From the NCBI GenBank assembly GCA_034509925.1, contig CM067530.1, forward strand, positions 4,852,501-4,916,500: a stretch of 64,000 bases of DNA, written 5' to 3'. Positions 25,601 to 40,600 of this stretch are shown here, piece after piece. The notes under the pieces were generated by a model, which made no database searches, was not told the DNA's origin, and saw only the letters and a list, made by a program, of their open reading frames with translations. The first letter of the stretch is position 1, and each line of letters begins with the position of its first letter. Made by a program: the position numbers and the translations under genes. This stretch comes from Hirudinaria manillensis. Its lineage: Eukaryota; Annelida; Clitellata; Hirudinida; Hirudinidae.

Positions 25601-28600
25601 TTTATAAACAACTCTAATATAAAGGAAAATAGCCTTAATTTTATTTTTGATTTATTCCAGTATTACATAATAACTTTTGGTTAAGGTTACAAAATTTATA
25701 AATTACTAAATTACTCTTGTATACATGATTCAAGTAAAATAATTTCTCAAAACTAAAAATAACTTGCAATTTCATAACAAAAATTTAAATTAAGAAAATT
25801 GAGCAATTTTCTTTGAGTTTTTCTTTGTTTAAATTGAATTGAGAGGTAATTTATTTCATGACAAACCTGTTAGAACTTGAGGAATCAACAAATTGAAAAT
25901 GTTCTAAGCCATCGAGAACTATGCTCGATCTCTTGAAAGGATATGGAACAATAGAAAAAGTAATAGGTGGAGGAATATCTAAACCACTTCTATTTAAACC
26001 AAGTGCCTCAAACACCTGCATGAGTTAAAAGTGATGCAATCATTGTTTAGTAAAAATATTAATATTATGGTTTATGGTTTATTTAATATTAATGGTTAAC
26101 CTGGAGTGGATTGGGAAGTATGTTTGATTTTGATATGGTAAAATATGGAGTATGTAAATGTTGGCAGGAAACATTTAAAATAGCATGAATTATTCCAGAG
26201 CCTTCTTTGACAATTAGATCTGTTGCAGTTTCATCAAGATCCTCCGTCTGAATTACATTTAGTAACATTTAAATTTTGATTCGAAACTAAATTTTCAGTC
26301 TTACCTTTACTGTTTCAACAGTTTCATTTGCTTTGTCTTTCTTATTACTTCCAACAGCATCTGTAGAGGATAGACCAATTCATAGATGTTTTAAAATCAC
26401 CAAAAGCACATAAATTTAGAATTTTAAGCCTAGTAATTGAGAGCAAATTCTTGAAAGTAATTTCTGCTATGCTAATTATCATTATTATTTAGATTATTTA
26501 ATAATTTAATAATTTTTAATTTAATTTTTTGATTTAATAATCATCAAGCAAAACCTTCCAAGCTTAAATATGACTAGAACAAAAGCATGTTAAAATAAAG
26601 AAATTAATAATAAAATCACTTTGTTTCTTTGATTTCTTAATTTGCTCAGCATCTCCAGGTAATGTTTTAAGTGAACCACTAACTTGATCCCAAAACTCAA
26701 AAATATTGCTAATGTTTAGGAACTCATTTTCAAATGAAATGAACCTAGAAATAAAATATTATATTACATTATATTATATTAATTATATTATATTATATAA
26801 ATAATAATGATAAAAAAATTGAAACCCTTTTTCCAAAGAGTCATCTTCTTGTAACATGGAACAGCAATTTTCAGAACGTTGAATTATAAAAAAAAAATTA
26901 AAAATATCTAACTAATTAAACAAATAATAATAATCCATTCATAAAAGTATTTGAGCTTTATTATAACTGTTATTTTTTTAATTCCAAACATTCAATCTTT
27001 ATTAATGAAGTTAACAGCAACAATTGAAATTAATTCTAGACTTATCCCAAATACAAAAATCAAGGAAAAGCAGGAAAAATAAGCAGCCCAAAGGGATATT
27101 CTCCTGCTAATGGGCCACCTGCACTAACAAATATCTTTGGATATTTAGCTACATTATAATAATCATATATAACAATAAGTGTTATAGTTATAGTAAGTTC
27201 AATTTAAGATATTCCAACTGTTGTCATTCCAAAATACAAACTTCAAAAAGTTGGTTTATTAGTTACTTAGAATATGTAATTTATTTAAACCTTGAAAAGA
27301 GAATATGGAATTACTGTTAATGATAAATTTGGGGATGGCTGAAAATATTTGAGGACCTCATCCAGACATTCAGTGATGCCCTCCACAACAGTCCTCATCT
27401 GGAATGCACTAAATAACCATAATGTGCCAGAACACATGATCAGGATTCTCAAAGACTACTTCTACTAATTTGGATTTATGACATATATATATTTATATAT
27501 TTATGACAAGGTAGTTGACTAAAGACTGGGTTCGGCTTCAGGTTGGTGTCGCCATGGGTTGTGCCATTTCGACCATCCTCTTTGTGCTGGCTGTGCAGGT
27601 CCTCCTCAGCGCAGTGTGCCTGCACATTCCAGAGGTGAGAATCGGCAAGATACTGACCATACTACCAATTAAGTCCTTTATAGGTGACACCATCCTCATC
27701 ACAAGCAGAAAATAGGCCATGCAGAAGGCCATAGACAGGCTGAATGACATGCTTGGGTAGTGCAGGATGGCATTCAAGCCCATGAAATTCAGAAGCTCAC
27801 TCTCACTAGAGGCAAAATTTATAAGGACGGCAGGACAAAGAGTACCAACAGTGCCAGTGCAACTTTGGCTTAGGTTGTGAAAAGCTTAGGAAGGGTATTT
27901 GTTCAAAGATAAATGCCAAGAAGTTATGGAGGCAATCAACAAAGTTCCTCTGCCTGGGGAATTCAAGGATATGCCCTACTTCCAAGACTCTTATGGCTGA
28001 TTGCCATCTATGAGATTGACCTTTCTTCCATAGAGTCATTGGAAAGGAGCTTCAGCTGCAGGATCAGAATATGGCTGGGTTTCCCACCTAGACTGTAGTC
28101 AGTTGCTCTCTACAACAAGAGTGCAAAACTGCACCTTCCACTGAGATCCATTGTCAAAGAATATAAGATTGGAAAGATCCAAACACAGCTGATGGTGAAC
28201 AACTCAGTTCACAAGCAGAGAAATCACACCACTGCTGATATTAGGAAGAAAGTAAAAAAAAGGCCCAGGAGGAGATTGCAAAATCAGAAGAAGTCCTGAA
28301 GTTTGAAGAGATAAGAGCAGATGGGGATATCTGAGGATTCCTGTCGCCACTCATCAAGAGTATGAATTTCTATCATTTATTGTGTTGTATCAATTGTGCT
28401 TGAATTCTTATGTTAGAGGATAATCCTTTGAATTTAAACATTGAAAATGTTATATCAGATGATAGTTAATAAAATGTTGCATAAGTCTTTATGTATATAA
28501 TTTAATAAATAACTGGTTATATTTCAGAAAATTTTGTAATTCATTTTGTAAGTTTATTTGGAAAATTTCACAAAACTTTGTTTGAAAAAATTATTTAAAT

Positions 28601-31600
28601 TTTCTTAAGGTGCTAGTGATGGCAGAAGCCAAAACTGGCTAATTAGTCCCTAGGAAACTAGAAATGATAATTAAAAGTTTGAGCAGTTTAGTGAAATACT
28701 TTATCATAAAATGGCAAAAATTAGAGAATTTAAAAAGGATAAGTTGTAATAGAAAATGTGCCATTGCGTTTAATTGAGTGCATCTAGATGATAATAATAA
28801 GAAGCATATAATGAATAACAAAAGATTTATTTTCTGAAATTTCATCTAACAACTTCTACTTCCTAGTAACAATTGAATTTACTTACATTATTATCATTAA
28901 TTCTAAGTTCCTATGATTGCAAACTTTATTCAGTTATATTAACATTATATTAACTGTTGAATTTTTAACTTGCTTAACATCTATGCACCACTTCAGAAAG
29001 GAGGGTTGCTTTAATTCCAAGTTTGCTCACAAAAGTATCAATCATTATATCCAAATTTTAAATTGAATAGCTAATAAATAGAAACCATTTCAACTTAATA
29101 TAATCGGGCCAAAGAAAATTTGTCAAAGAATCTTTGCTTAAAATAAATCTAACCTGCTCGAAATGCCTCGTTCATGCTGATGTAGAATTGATAAATCATT
29201 TTTGGGCTCTGTGTCTCCATGACCCTTGTTTCTTATTTTCTCATTGGCATCTGCTTTCTTCTTTTTTCCCCTTCCCCTTTAAAAATTCTTCTTTAGCACT
29301 TCATACTAAATCACTTAGTAAACTTCATTTTCATAATACAGAAAGTTCTCACTGTTTGTCTTCTTTTTCATCCTTCTCATGTTTGCTTCTTTCCAATTCT
29401 TCATTTCTTTTTCTCAATCAAAAATTAAATTTCAAAATTCAATTTGCAGTGTCGAAAATAATCATTTTAATATTGGTCTGCTAATGCTGATTACAATTAA
29501 TGCATTAGCTTACAGTTAATGCATCAGCTTACATTTAACGTATTTGCTTAGGTATTAGCTTAGTTAACAATATATATTTTCATTAGTTTCATATGTTCAT
29601 ATCATAGTCTCAACCAAACAACTCTAACATATTAGCTTCAATGATTTCAAAGGTTTAAAATGATATTAAGAAAATCTTCAAAAGATTTTGAAACTTCAAA
29701 AAGAGTGACAAAGTTGACTATGTTTTTCCACAAATTAATTTAAATGCTGCTTTAATATGCATACTGAAAATTAGCGGATTGCTTGACTTTTTTCCATTTA
29801 AAAAAATTCCTATAAATGTTTCTAAAAAAATTAAACATTTAGCATGTCCAACAATAGGTCACTAATCTTTGGCATTTGTCAAATATAAATAAAACATGAA
29901 AACATTGAATGAGCCAGTCAATTGTCAAAACAGAAATTTTGGTGAATTAGTTCTACAGTGGCAATACAATGAAGAGCTAGTTTGCAGATGAATTAATTAA
30001 TTGTAATTTTAAAAGAAATATAATGCTATATACCTTTCTAGCAATGCCTTTTTAAAATCCTGTCTCCTCCTATTGAATTCTTTTTTATCTTTATCATCAA
30101 AAGTGTCAAAATCATCTTCAGAAAGTTCATTCAAGTGTTTCAAGGACATCATCTCTTGTTCTCTAAGCTGATTTACTGTAAAAAGAAGTTTGATATTTAG
30201 ACTGCATATTTCCGAAGGTGATGACTTTTACATTGAGAGACAACAGCATTGTGACTAGGACAAATTTCTGCTCTAATAAATTTAGAAATTTTTCAAATCT
30301 GGCTCCAGCTTCAGTATATGTCTAGATGAATTTAACTGGATTTTGGGCAATATCACTCAAACTCTAATGTTATTTATTTCATGACATTTGTTAAAAAAGT
30401 GCTTCACATTGCTAGCAAAAATAACTAGCAATGGACATTTCTCTTATGAATAAAGTGTTACTTTGTAAACAAATATAACTGGACCTCCAATAATCCCTAA
30501 TTTCATCGCAGACAGCAAAATTTTATTACTATTCAAACATTTATATAAATTACATATTTTAAATAGAGATTCAGCTTAAATACAATGGCAATTATTCTTG
30601 TTTTTGATATTACTTGGTAGCCCTTAAGTGGGAGAATATCTCTTTGGGCTACCTCTATATCTTTTCCTGGCTGTTTTTTATTTGAATAAATTTGTGTGTG
30701 CTGATAAAGCTCTAAGCAAATTCTAATAATAACTATAATTCCTTATCATTGACATTATTTTGCAATGAGAACAATTCCATCAGAAAACATATCTAGACAA
30801 AATATTCTGAATGCAAAAAGGTTTTAATTGCCTTACATTGATAGGTTGAGGTCTCATCCTGCTTTTTCTTAAAGGATTCATAGGGAAGCTTAAGGGTTAT
30901 TGCATAAATAAATTGCCTCTTTCCTACAGCTTTCAAAAGACAGAGAAGAGTATTTTGACAACTCTCTGTGAAAAGAGAGTCTAATCCATCAAAAATTACA
31001 CCTGTCATGCAATCTGCAAACTATTTTGGGTTGTGTTAATTTTTTAAATAAAACATTCATTTATCATTGTGCCAACCATGAGTCTCTCAGAAAGCAAAGC
31101 AATCATAACATCTTCAGGCAAAACAGTGGCCCACAACTTTGTGCCATTTGTGAGAGTTATGCATTTTCCCTCATCTCTTTCTTTCTTTGGCTTGCCTTTA
31201 TCCTTCTAAAACATCATATTAGCAAGCATTTCATTTGCATGTAGTTGTTAATTTTTAATTTTTTATTGTTGGCTTTAGATTCTTTAAAAATCTATATCTT
31301 GCCTGTTCACCATCTATTCTCTGCATTTTCATATCGGTTATCATTCAATTTGTTCTTAATTACTTAATAAGGCCTGAGTTATTTAATAATTAGATAAAAT
31401 AAAAACTAACATTTGCTGTAGATTTCATTCCATCTGAAGATAATGTTGTGATGTCACCTTGAAGTTACATGATAAATCTTAATCTTAATCATTTAATAAT
31501 GATTAATATGAAAGGATCCTCCAAATAAGTATCAGATAATAAGTATATAAGGATATCTAATCTATAATATTCTTTTTCAAAACCATTCAACTTAGATAAC

Positions 31601-34600
31601 TTAGAGTTATCTATTTTAACAGCAACTGAAATAGTTTTATTACTCTTGGCCATAAAAAAATTTCATTTAATTCATTCAAGATGTTGAGCTCTTACTTTCA
31701 TAAGTGAGTCCAGTTTCAACTTCTTTTTGATGACATAACTCATAAGCACGATTGCTAGCAGAAGATGACCTAGCTTCAAGTGCATTTTTTATTACTCCAT
31801 CAAGTGTTAACACTGCTGCTCCAAAATTCAAGGCAAGTGCTTGAGATAAAGAAGATTTCCCTGTTGTTGCCATAAAAATTTAGGAATAGTGTGAAATATT
31901 TGAAAACAACTTTCTTAAGCAACATAAATTTCACATCAAAGTTAAAAATTTCTTCTAATAACCAGATTTTGGTGCTCCATGGACAAAAATCACAATTCCC
32001 TTCTTAAATTGATCATCATCAATTCCTAACTCCAATTTGATGTCTTTGCTTAAGATTTGAATGACATTAGTCCCTTTTGCAAACCATTCATGTCTTTCTT
32101 TAAAGCACTCTTGTTGAAATTGGTCTGCATAAACAATGCATTTTACTTAATAACAGAATGCCATTAAATATCCAATCTAATCTTCACTTAATTCTGCTTC
32201 ACTGATGTCTTGACTTATTAGAAACTCATTAGCAGTATCTCCTAAAATAAAATATAATTTTCTTAAATTCGATCAAAAGCTTATTATTTTATGCATTGTT
32301 TCTTATTCAGTACCAGGTCCATCAGTAAGTTCATTTACATTCTTCGATGATATTCCTTGCTTTGATTCTTGATAGGCTTTCAGCAGTCCTTCATAAAGAA
32401 TTTAAAAAAAAATAAAATTGAACTAAAGATGTCTAAATAAATTCTTAAATAATGAAAACCTTTATAATATTTTAAAATGGCAGGTGGTAGGCCTTCTCCT
32501 GGTCGTCGAGGAGGAAGCATTAAATCATTGAAGTTTTCATGACCATTCAATAGCCTCAACACCTTTTCAAATGAGTTCAATTTGAAATGAAAAAGATTCA
32601 AGCAAAGACTGGTTCATAATATAATTTAATAAATATGGCATTGTACCCTATGTTCAATTTCAGAATTGAAAGATGTCTTTATTCATCACCTTATATTGAG
32701 TAATAATAATTAGGTAATTTAAGTACAAATAATTAAAATTTCTAAAAATCCCCTTTGGGATCATCTGTAATAAATGTCTGCAAGAAGAGAAGATGGGGAA
32801 ACCAAAAATAGACTTTGGAAGTCATGAGGTTAAGTTAAGTGATACTCCATCTTGGAGCTTACAGGAATCCTCAGAAGAGTTCCAACTTCTTCAATATTCT
32901 TTTGTTTTCTGGGAGTGGGCCAAATCCAGTGATCAGCCAGATGTCCCTGTCAGTTTTCCCTTTCTGGTCTCTCCATACTCAACTATGGGAGACTCTCATA
33001 GGCCTTCTCATGTCATTCAATACTGCCTTGGATAGATTGACTCAGTGAGCTCTCATTAGCTTCCTTATGTTGCTTTCCAAACTGTTTCGAGTCCCACAAT
33101 CTACAACTCTGCAAGGCTCTCTTTGGCCATTTTATGTCAAACTCACCTGTCCCAGTTGACTGCAGTGATTATGAAAGCTCTAGGTGGCTCCTTCACACTG
33201 AATCTCCATATATATTCCATATAGACAAGGGTGTTCCAAATTTTCTAACAAGCAGCCATCAGACTTAAAAAATTAAAGGGAGAGAAACAAGCAGACTAAG
33301 ATGAATGTTAAAAATTAGTGATTTTCTAGGATATCTTTTATATTTTATATATTCCTTTCATATCTTAAGGAAATATATATAGAAAACAAAAAAGAATCTT
33401 TAAAAATTATTAATTATTAATTGCAAGTAATACAATATTTATTAAAACTTCTAGTTTAAAAATATCATGTCAAGCCACAATTATGAAAGTTTGATCAAGG
33501 AATGAAATGGAAGAAATTTAAATTTATATAGCTAATTTAAGCATAAGCACAAAAAGAACAAACTTTTTCTTCCTTCAGATAAATTTCATCTGTCTCGAGG
33601 CAGTATAACTCTACTGGATGACATGTTGGATTTCTTATAATCACATTTTTTATATCGCCTTCTGAATTTGGCAACACAGGACCAAACTCCAATAATTCTC
33701 CAATTATTTCAATCCTTTTTTCTATACCTTTGCCAATGCAGACCAGAGATTGTGTAACACAACTTCCCTTAAGCAGTAACATCAGATGTGCCTGATATTC
33801 TTTCTGAAAGCAAAAATTAATTTAAATAGAATAAATTGCAGAGTGATTTTTTTCTTATTTATTTATTGAGGGCTTCATTTTAAAAATGCTTTATAAAATA
33901 TACATTTAAATGGAACTCTGGCTAAACCATCTTAATCTGTTAATTAACTGTAAGAAATATTATACAAAACTGGGTAGGATAACTAGAAATAAATTTCAAC
34001 ATTTTAATAATAATTTCCATTAATAAAACTGATGTACACCTCAGTTTTTGGAGTGAATTTGACTTGCACGTTACTCCTGCCATTAGGTTGTACCACACCA
34101 TGTGATGGAATTAGATCAAATATTGGACATGAATCATTATTAGAAATGCTTCTTTTCAAATGTCCAATTTTTCCTGGTTTTCCATGTCCATGCCCAGGTT
34201 TTTCTTTTCTCTCCTAGAATAATGTTAAGCATTAAAAGTAATTTAGATTATTTTTGTTATTTGCCAACCCCTGGTCTGTTCCTGCTTTCCAGTGACCAAA
34301 AACATTCAATCTCTTGCTCATTAAAGAGTTGAATAGTAATGATTTTGCATTCTTCACATAAGACATCAGAAAAATTTAAATGCCTCTCACTAAGAGAAAG
34401 ATTTGGCATTACCACTTGACAACAAATGCTGATATTAACAGTTGGACCTTCTGTGATCTACAAAATGTGTTGACTCCATTAATCTATTAAATCAGTTCTT
34501 TTTAGTTATCACTATTTATAATTGTTCTATAAAGAAGAAATTATATGGATACTTGAAGATCAAAGAAATATTACACCAGTATGTACATAAGCATATCAAT

Positions 34601-37600
34601 GTATATGTACTTATAAATATTTGTACAAGTGCTAATGTTAAGTGGAAACTCATCTTATACCACAACAAATGCATCAGTTCTCCAACATACTAAATCAACT
34701 ATATCTATATCTATTCAAACAGGATTATGACTCTTTTAAAGATCAGAAAGAATGGCCCACAAGTTGCAGGGTCCAAAATCTTTTTATAATTTAACTCAAT
34801 TTATTTTCATAAACGTTGTGATTTCACAAATTGATCATAAAATTATTTACTAACTTGAATAGGAAGCTCTGCTATTACAGAACCCAATTCAATATTTGAA
34901 ATTCTTGGATCAAATGTAATTTCAAAATTTGTCGAACAATTTGGTGGAAGATTGCAGACTCTGAAGTTGCACAAATTTATACAATAAGACAGATTACTTA
35001 AAAGTTAAAGACAAAAACTAATTATTAAAAATGACAACAATGTATGAATTTGAGTTAAACCTTGATAAGTTAAATGTTAAGCCTAGCTCCTCCAAATTTC
35101 TCTTTGTCCTGTCATCAACATAGAATGAAACATCCAAATTCCCTGAGTTAAACACTCGGATGACTTTTGAAGCAATGGTTGTCATGGTTAATGTTCCAAA
35201 ATCAACCAGGTAATCTTGCAGAATAAAGCTGGAGATAACAAAAATACTCATTAAAAACTTTTTTATCAGGCATTTTGGGCATACAAATAAACCAATATTA
35301 ATTTTATTTACTTTATCTCTCTATTCGATGATGGAAATGTTTGAAGATGATCGACAAACATTAGTTGTTCTGTTTCTAGTTGTAGTTCTTCATAGTAGTT
35401 CATCTACAATTACATTAAGAAAGAAATAGGTTTTTTGATGATACATATTTTTTATACATATTTTGATACATATTTTTAAATGCTAGTGATGATTATAATG
35501 AGGATGGTAGTGGTGATTTTTTTTTTGTTTAAAGACATGCAGAGAAATATCTTATGATATATTGATTGTGATATATGTATTCATAACAATGCCAAAACCT
35601 GTGAAATAGTTTTGTGTTTCTTTAAATTTTCAGATGCCTGATTTATCCATTTACAATATTTGTTATGGATTAGACTTCCACCAGAATTAAGAGGAATATC
35701 TAAAAGAACTCTTGGAAAAAATGCAGATCCTTTCAGGTGAAAAATCTCAGGCTGAAAATGTGCTACTTGTATTTCAAAATTATGATAAAATTCAATTGGT
35801 CTTCCAGGACAAAATTTAACAGAAAATATCTGCATGCAACCAGCTCTGATGGCTCCCTTAAAAATCAATTTTTTTAACTTCAAGAAATCAATAAATAAGT
35901 AAAAGAAGCTGATATTCACTATTTGATGGGTAATTGCAAAATGTAAATTTACATTCCAATTTTTTTAAAATTATATAAAGCTAAACAAAAATAATTTTTA
36001 ACCTTTAGTGGAGAAACATTTAGATTCTTTTGCTTTAAATCACTGATCAAAACCTTGAAAGTGATATCAACCTTTCCTGTGTTTTTAAGTCTCAATTCTC
36101 CTCTAGATAATTTGTTGTAATGCTAGTAAATTCCAGACAATAAATAAATATAGTAAAGAAAAAAGTCGAGAAATTAAAAAAGCAATCCAATAGAATATCT
36201 GACACTTACAACATATCCATAATCAATATCATGGGAATCAAATTCATAAGATATAAATGAAGATTCTCCAGAAATGGATACTTCATAACTTGGTCCATTT
36301 AAGACATTGCAAATTGCCTTTGTCAAGCAATGGATGTAAGGGTAACCATAGAAAACAAAAGTTACTATCTCTGATTCTCCAGCTTGCAGTGAGCCAAACA
36401 TTGGCTCTAGGTGAAATATCTATTTTGAAAAATTTGAATTAAATCTATTCAACATAATTTGTTAATAATTTAAACTCATTAACCATTAATTTAATTGTTA
36501 GCAAATATAAAATTATTTCCATGCTTTAATATATGATATTGAAATTTCTTTCTTTCTTTCTTTGCCTAACTAAAGCATGATGTTATATTTGCAGAAAATA
36601 CTATAGTCAGCATAAAACTTCCATAATACAATAAAAGAAGAAATTCTTGTTTAAAGTGCTATTTTTAATAATTAAAGTAATAATTTGTAAATTTCAAACT
36701 CCAAGATAGGCAAATGATTTTAGAACTATTATAAGCATTTTATAATAAGCTCCTTTTCCTTTTGCTCAAAAACTCTAGTACTTACTGGTGACATGCTATG
36801 AGGCTATAATTATTATGTGCCTAGTAACAACTTTTTCATGCTGTCTTGGCAAATGATTGCAGGGACAAAATGTTCAAGGCAAAATTAAAGTAAAAGACAT
36901 CTTTTCCAGAACAATGGTTTAAGAAAAGATCTCAAAAAAATCCATATAACGTGAGTCACCCAAATAATAAGAGATTCCATCATCAATGCAGGTCTGTCTT
37001 AATTATGTATATGGACTTTCCAGCTAGCAATTTCCAGAGTTCAACAATAGGTCCCACATAGAAAATAAGTAGATTGACTTAAAGGGGCTAATGCATGAGT
37101 TTTTTATGTTTGCAGGTTTATGAGTTAAAAATTTGTAGGAGAAAGTCTAGAAGCAGTGATAATTCATCTAAAACAGATTGGACCAGGAAATGCCATTGAA
37201 GAAGCAACTCATTTATGAAATATGAAGTTTAGGTCTCAATAGATTTAATCCCTTGATGATTTCCTTAGCTAGTGCTGCTTAGAAGTGACAAATAAAGTAG
37301 ATTAATATAAACAGCAGTCTCTTTGGAGACTGGAAAAATTTCTTTGATATTATTATTATTATTAGCTATTGCTCTTAAAAACAATAATCTCATTAAATAA
37401 GAAATAGTAAAACAGGACCATACAATTAATTTGAACAATATTGCTGACCTCTTCAATAGAAGGAGAGCTGTGAACAAGATCTGGTAAGGTGCCAATCAAT
37501 TCGGAACTTATTTCATGAAGGTAGCAATCATCAGGATAATTTGTCACATTCTTAAAGAATTTTGCTAAAAGTTTCTGATAAGAGTTTTGGAATTTTATTC

Positions 37601-40600
37601 TTGATTTCTCTTTAATTTCAGATGATTTTTGCCCAGATATTTTGCAAATGTCTTCCTTTTTGTCAGATAAGCTTGATTCTGCAGACTAAAAGCAATGACT
37701 TCAAAGTAAAGAGTAAAAAAATTATATAATAACCTTTTTACACATAAAAAAGGCTCTGCATATGAATATTGTGTGTACATAACATGTATATTATAAAAAA
37801 GAAACAAATATCTTTTTTCTTATAATATATCACAAATGTTTTTGAAGGACTGTTGGGCTACATCTGGATGTCCTTGTTGCTCCATTTCTTCTCAGGAATT
37901 CTTCCATCTTCTGCTGTGATAGGCTCTCATTTACCACTTCCTATGTTTTTCACCAGTTCCAAAGATTCTCTGGGGATTTTCTCCTTGACCAAGGTGAAAT
38001 TCCTGGACTTCAGAGGTTTGAAAAAAACTCAATACCACCCTATTAAGTTGCTCAATTTTCCAATTTTTCAAAAAACAACATTCCTCTGGTTTATGATCAA
38101 GAATAGCATCATCTACAAATGTCTTTATTGGGGACATCGATAAGCTTTTACCAACATCTGCCACTGAAATATTGGACACAGCAGCCTTCAGTAGGAACTG
38201 CAAAGTCAGTATGAACAGGGTAGGGAAAATTGTCTGTGTTCTCTTCATGCATATCTTGGTGGAAAACCACATCAAGAACCTGTTAAAGTATTCCTGAAGG
38301 ATGTGGATAACAATGGCAGATAATGAGCTTCCAGCATCTTCCATAGGAGCTGGTATGGCTCAACATTCATTTACCAGGTCTAACAATGTATAGACTGAGC
38401 CAGCCCCTTTTGGCTTTCTAGATGAATTCCCAGATCATGGAGATGTTCTTGATGTTTAATCTGGAACACCTCCCTTTTGGAATGGTGTGTACATATATTC
38501 ATTACAAATTCTGAATCCTACTGTCTGGATATAGAAAAATATTTTTCCTTCTTTTAATCTTAAGTCCCCACCCCCATTTTTTTCAATCCTCTACCCATAT
38601 TTTGTTGACATAATAATGGTAGTCCTATGTATAATATATAATATATATTCTAGTTTAATATATATAAATAAAGAAATATTACATATATCGGTACATATGG
38701 TAAGATGATGATAATAATAACAATAATAATAGCAACAATAAAAATAGTTAATTTATGAAGCACTATATGTATAGTGTCAGAGGCACTGATGGTAAGCTGT
38801 GTGAAAAAGTGTTCTAAAATACTGAATTAATATTAAATCATTTGTATATATTACCAATTCTTTCTCCCTCACAGCTTTGTTTTCAATTAATAATATTTCT
38901 ACATGACTGATAAACTTGGTAAAACCTGGAATTATCACATCAGCAAATTTGTATATTTTCTAGAACAAATAAATTAAGTACCTTCTAAAGGCTGCACTCC
39001 ATCAACATAAAAACTTTCATCCGTGTTAGCAATAACTTCAGGAACATCAAAGAATAATGTGTTTTCTCTATTAAATGACCAGAAGTAGCTAACAGGTAGA
39101 GGGCCAGGGTTTCTAATAGTCAGACATGCAATAGATATTGTGCCACTCAAGATACACCCAAAATTCATTGATGATATATCCATGTTTAAATTTGGATAAT
39201 AAACATTTCCTTGCACGATCAAATATTCCTTCAACAACAACATATTTGACATTTTAATGAAAAAATGCTTAAAATCAAAATAACAAGATAACTAAGATGT
39301 CATCATGTAGTTGAGAAAATATACAATGTATATTTAGATGTATATTATAAATATATTCTCATAAGGGATTTTATACATCTTAATCATTTATGTGAAATAA
39401 AAAAGGTAAATGCTTCTATGAAAAATATATTTACCTTGCGAGGATGATTTTGAAACGAAATTTTAATCTTTTTTGTTATACATCTTGTGTGGCGACCTTG
39501 CTCGAAAACCGGATTAAACCATATAATGATATCTTGAGATTCTTTTGCACATACATTCAAAGCCTCAAAAAAATATAAAGAGCTTGTTTATGTAGAACAT
39601 AGAAATTTGTTATTATCTTATTTATTATCAATGGTTTAGTTAATTATTATGGGATGTATCAAAGATCATAAATACCATTCAGATTTGAAAATTCAGAACA
39701 ATTTAGAGTGAATTAAAATCATTCTTCAATTTCCACTTACTAAATGTTTACAAACTTCTCCTCTGTCAGGAAATGAAAGGAAAAATGGATCCCCAACTTC
39801 CAATGATGCCCCAATAGTGATGCCTGACATATTCGTTATGCTAAAAACTTCATGCTGCATGGTCAGTTCTTTTTCATTATTCTTCAATGTACAACATAAT
39901 TTAGGATAAGAATTTATAAAAAAAAAGCCAAGCATGCTTACTCATAAAATAATTTTAAATAATTTTACCTCAAATTGAAGACTTAATTATTAATTAACAT
40001 AATTAAATAAATGGTTGTACCTTGTAGATTTGAAATTTAATTGAGTCTGTTGATAGCTTTAGTATGGGATCAACAAAATGACATAAGAATTTAAATTCCC
40101 CAACATCCTCCTTTGGACCTCCCAAACCAACAATAGCTTGGCAAGATACAGTCTTCTCTATGCAGCATGGTCTGAAACATGAATAACAGAGTTTTTAATA
40201 ACTTCCTTTGTAACTATAATTAACAAAAAGGTTCTTGAACACTAATAAGTCTTCCATTTATATTTTTGGCCACTTAACATGAAAATCGTATACTGTTTTT
40301 TAAATAATTTTTGTCAAGTTATTTATAATGGTTCCTTTAGCTATATCTTGGAAAATTGTTTTATGCAGGCTCAAATTGACTATGCATGATATAAGGCCAG
40401 ATTCAAAATTATTCTGTGCAGTTATGTTGTCTAGGTATGAGAACCAGTCTAGAGCTAGTTTGACACTCCCAGTAGGAATAAAAATATCTATTGTTACATT
40501 GTTACTTTTCATTGAATTTACAGAGTTCAAAGTGTGTAATTTCATACTAAATCAGAATATTTCAATGTGGTACAATGACCAACTCATCTATTATAGGGTT

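Noticed and set aside
26820..26860. Small minus-strand segment reading DDSLEKG as a HYDIN exon
   Set aside because: It cannot be joined in frame: the phase from exon 43 gives an immediate TGA.
29134..29484. 116-codon + strand open frame
   Set aside because: Low-complexity Ser/Leu/Phe composition is the complement of a charged A-rich minus strand; the minus strand makes more sense as HYDIN linker intron/exon 43b.
37931..38344. 137-codon minus frame as a host gene or HYDIN exon
   Set aside because: Contains the RT box SPIKTFVDDAIL and is part of a truncated retroelement; it has no splice or phase support for HYDIN.
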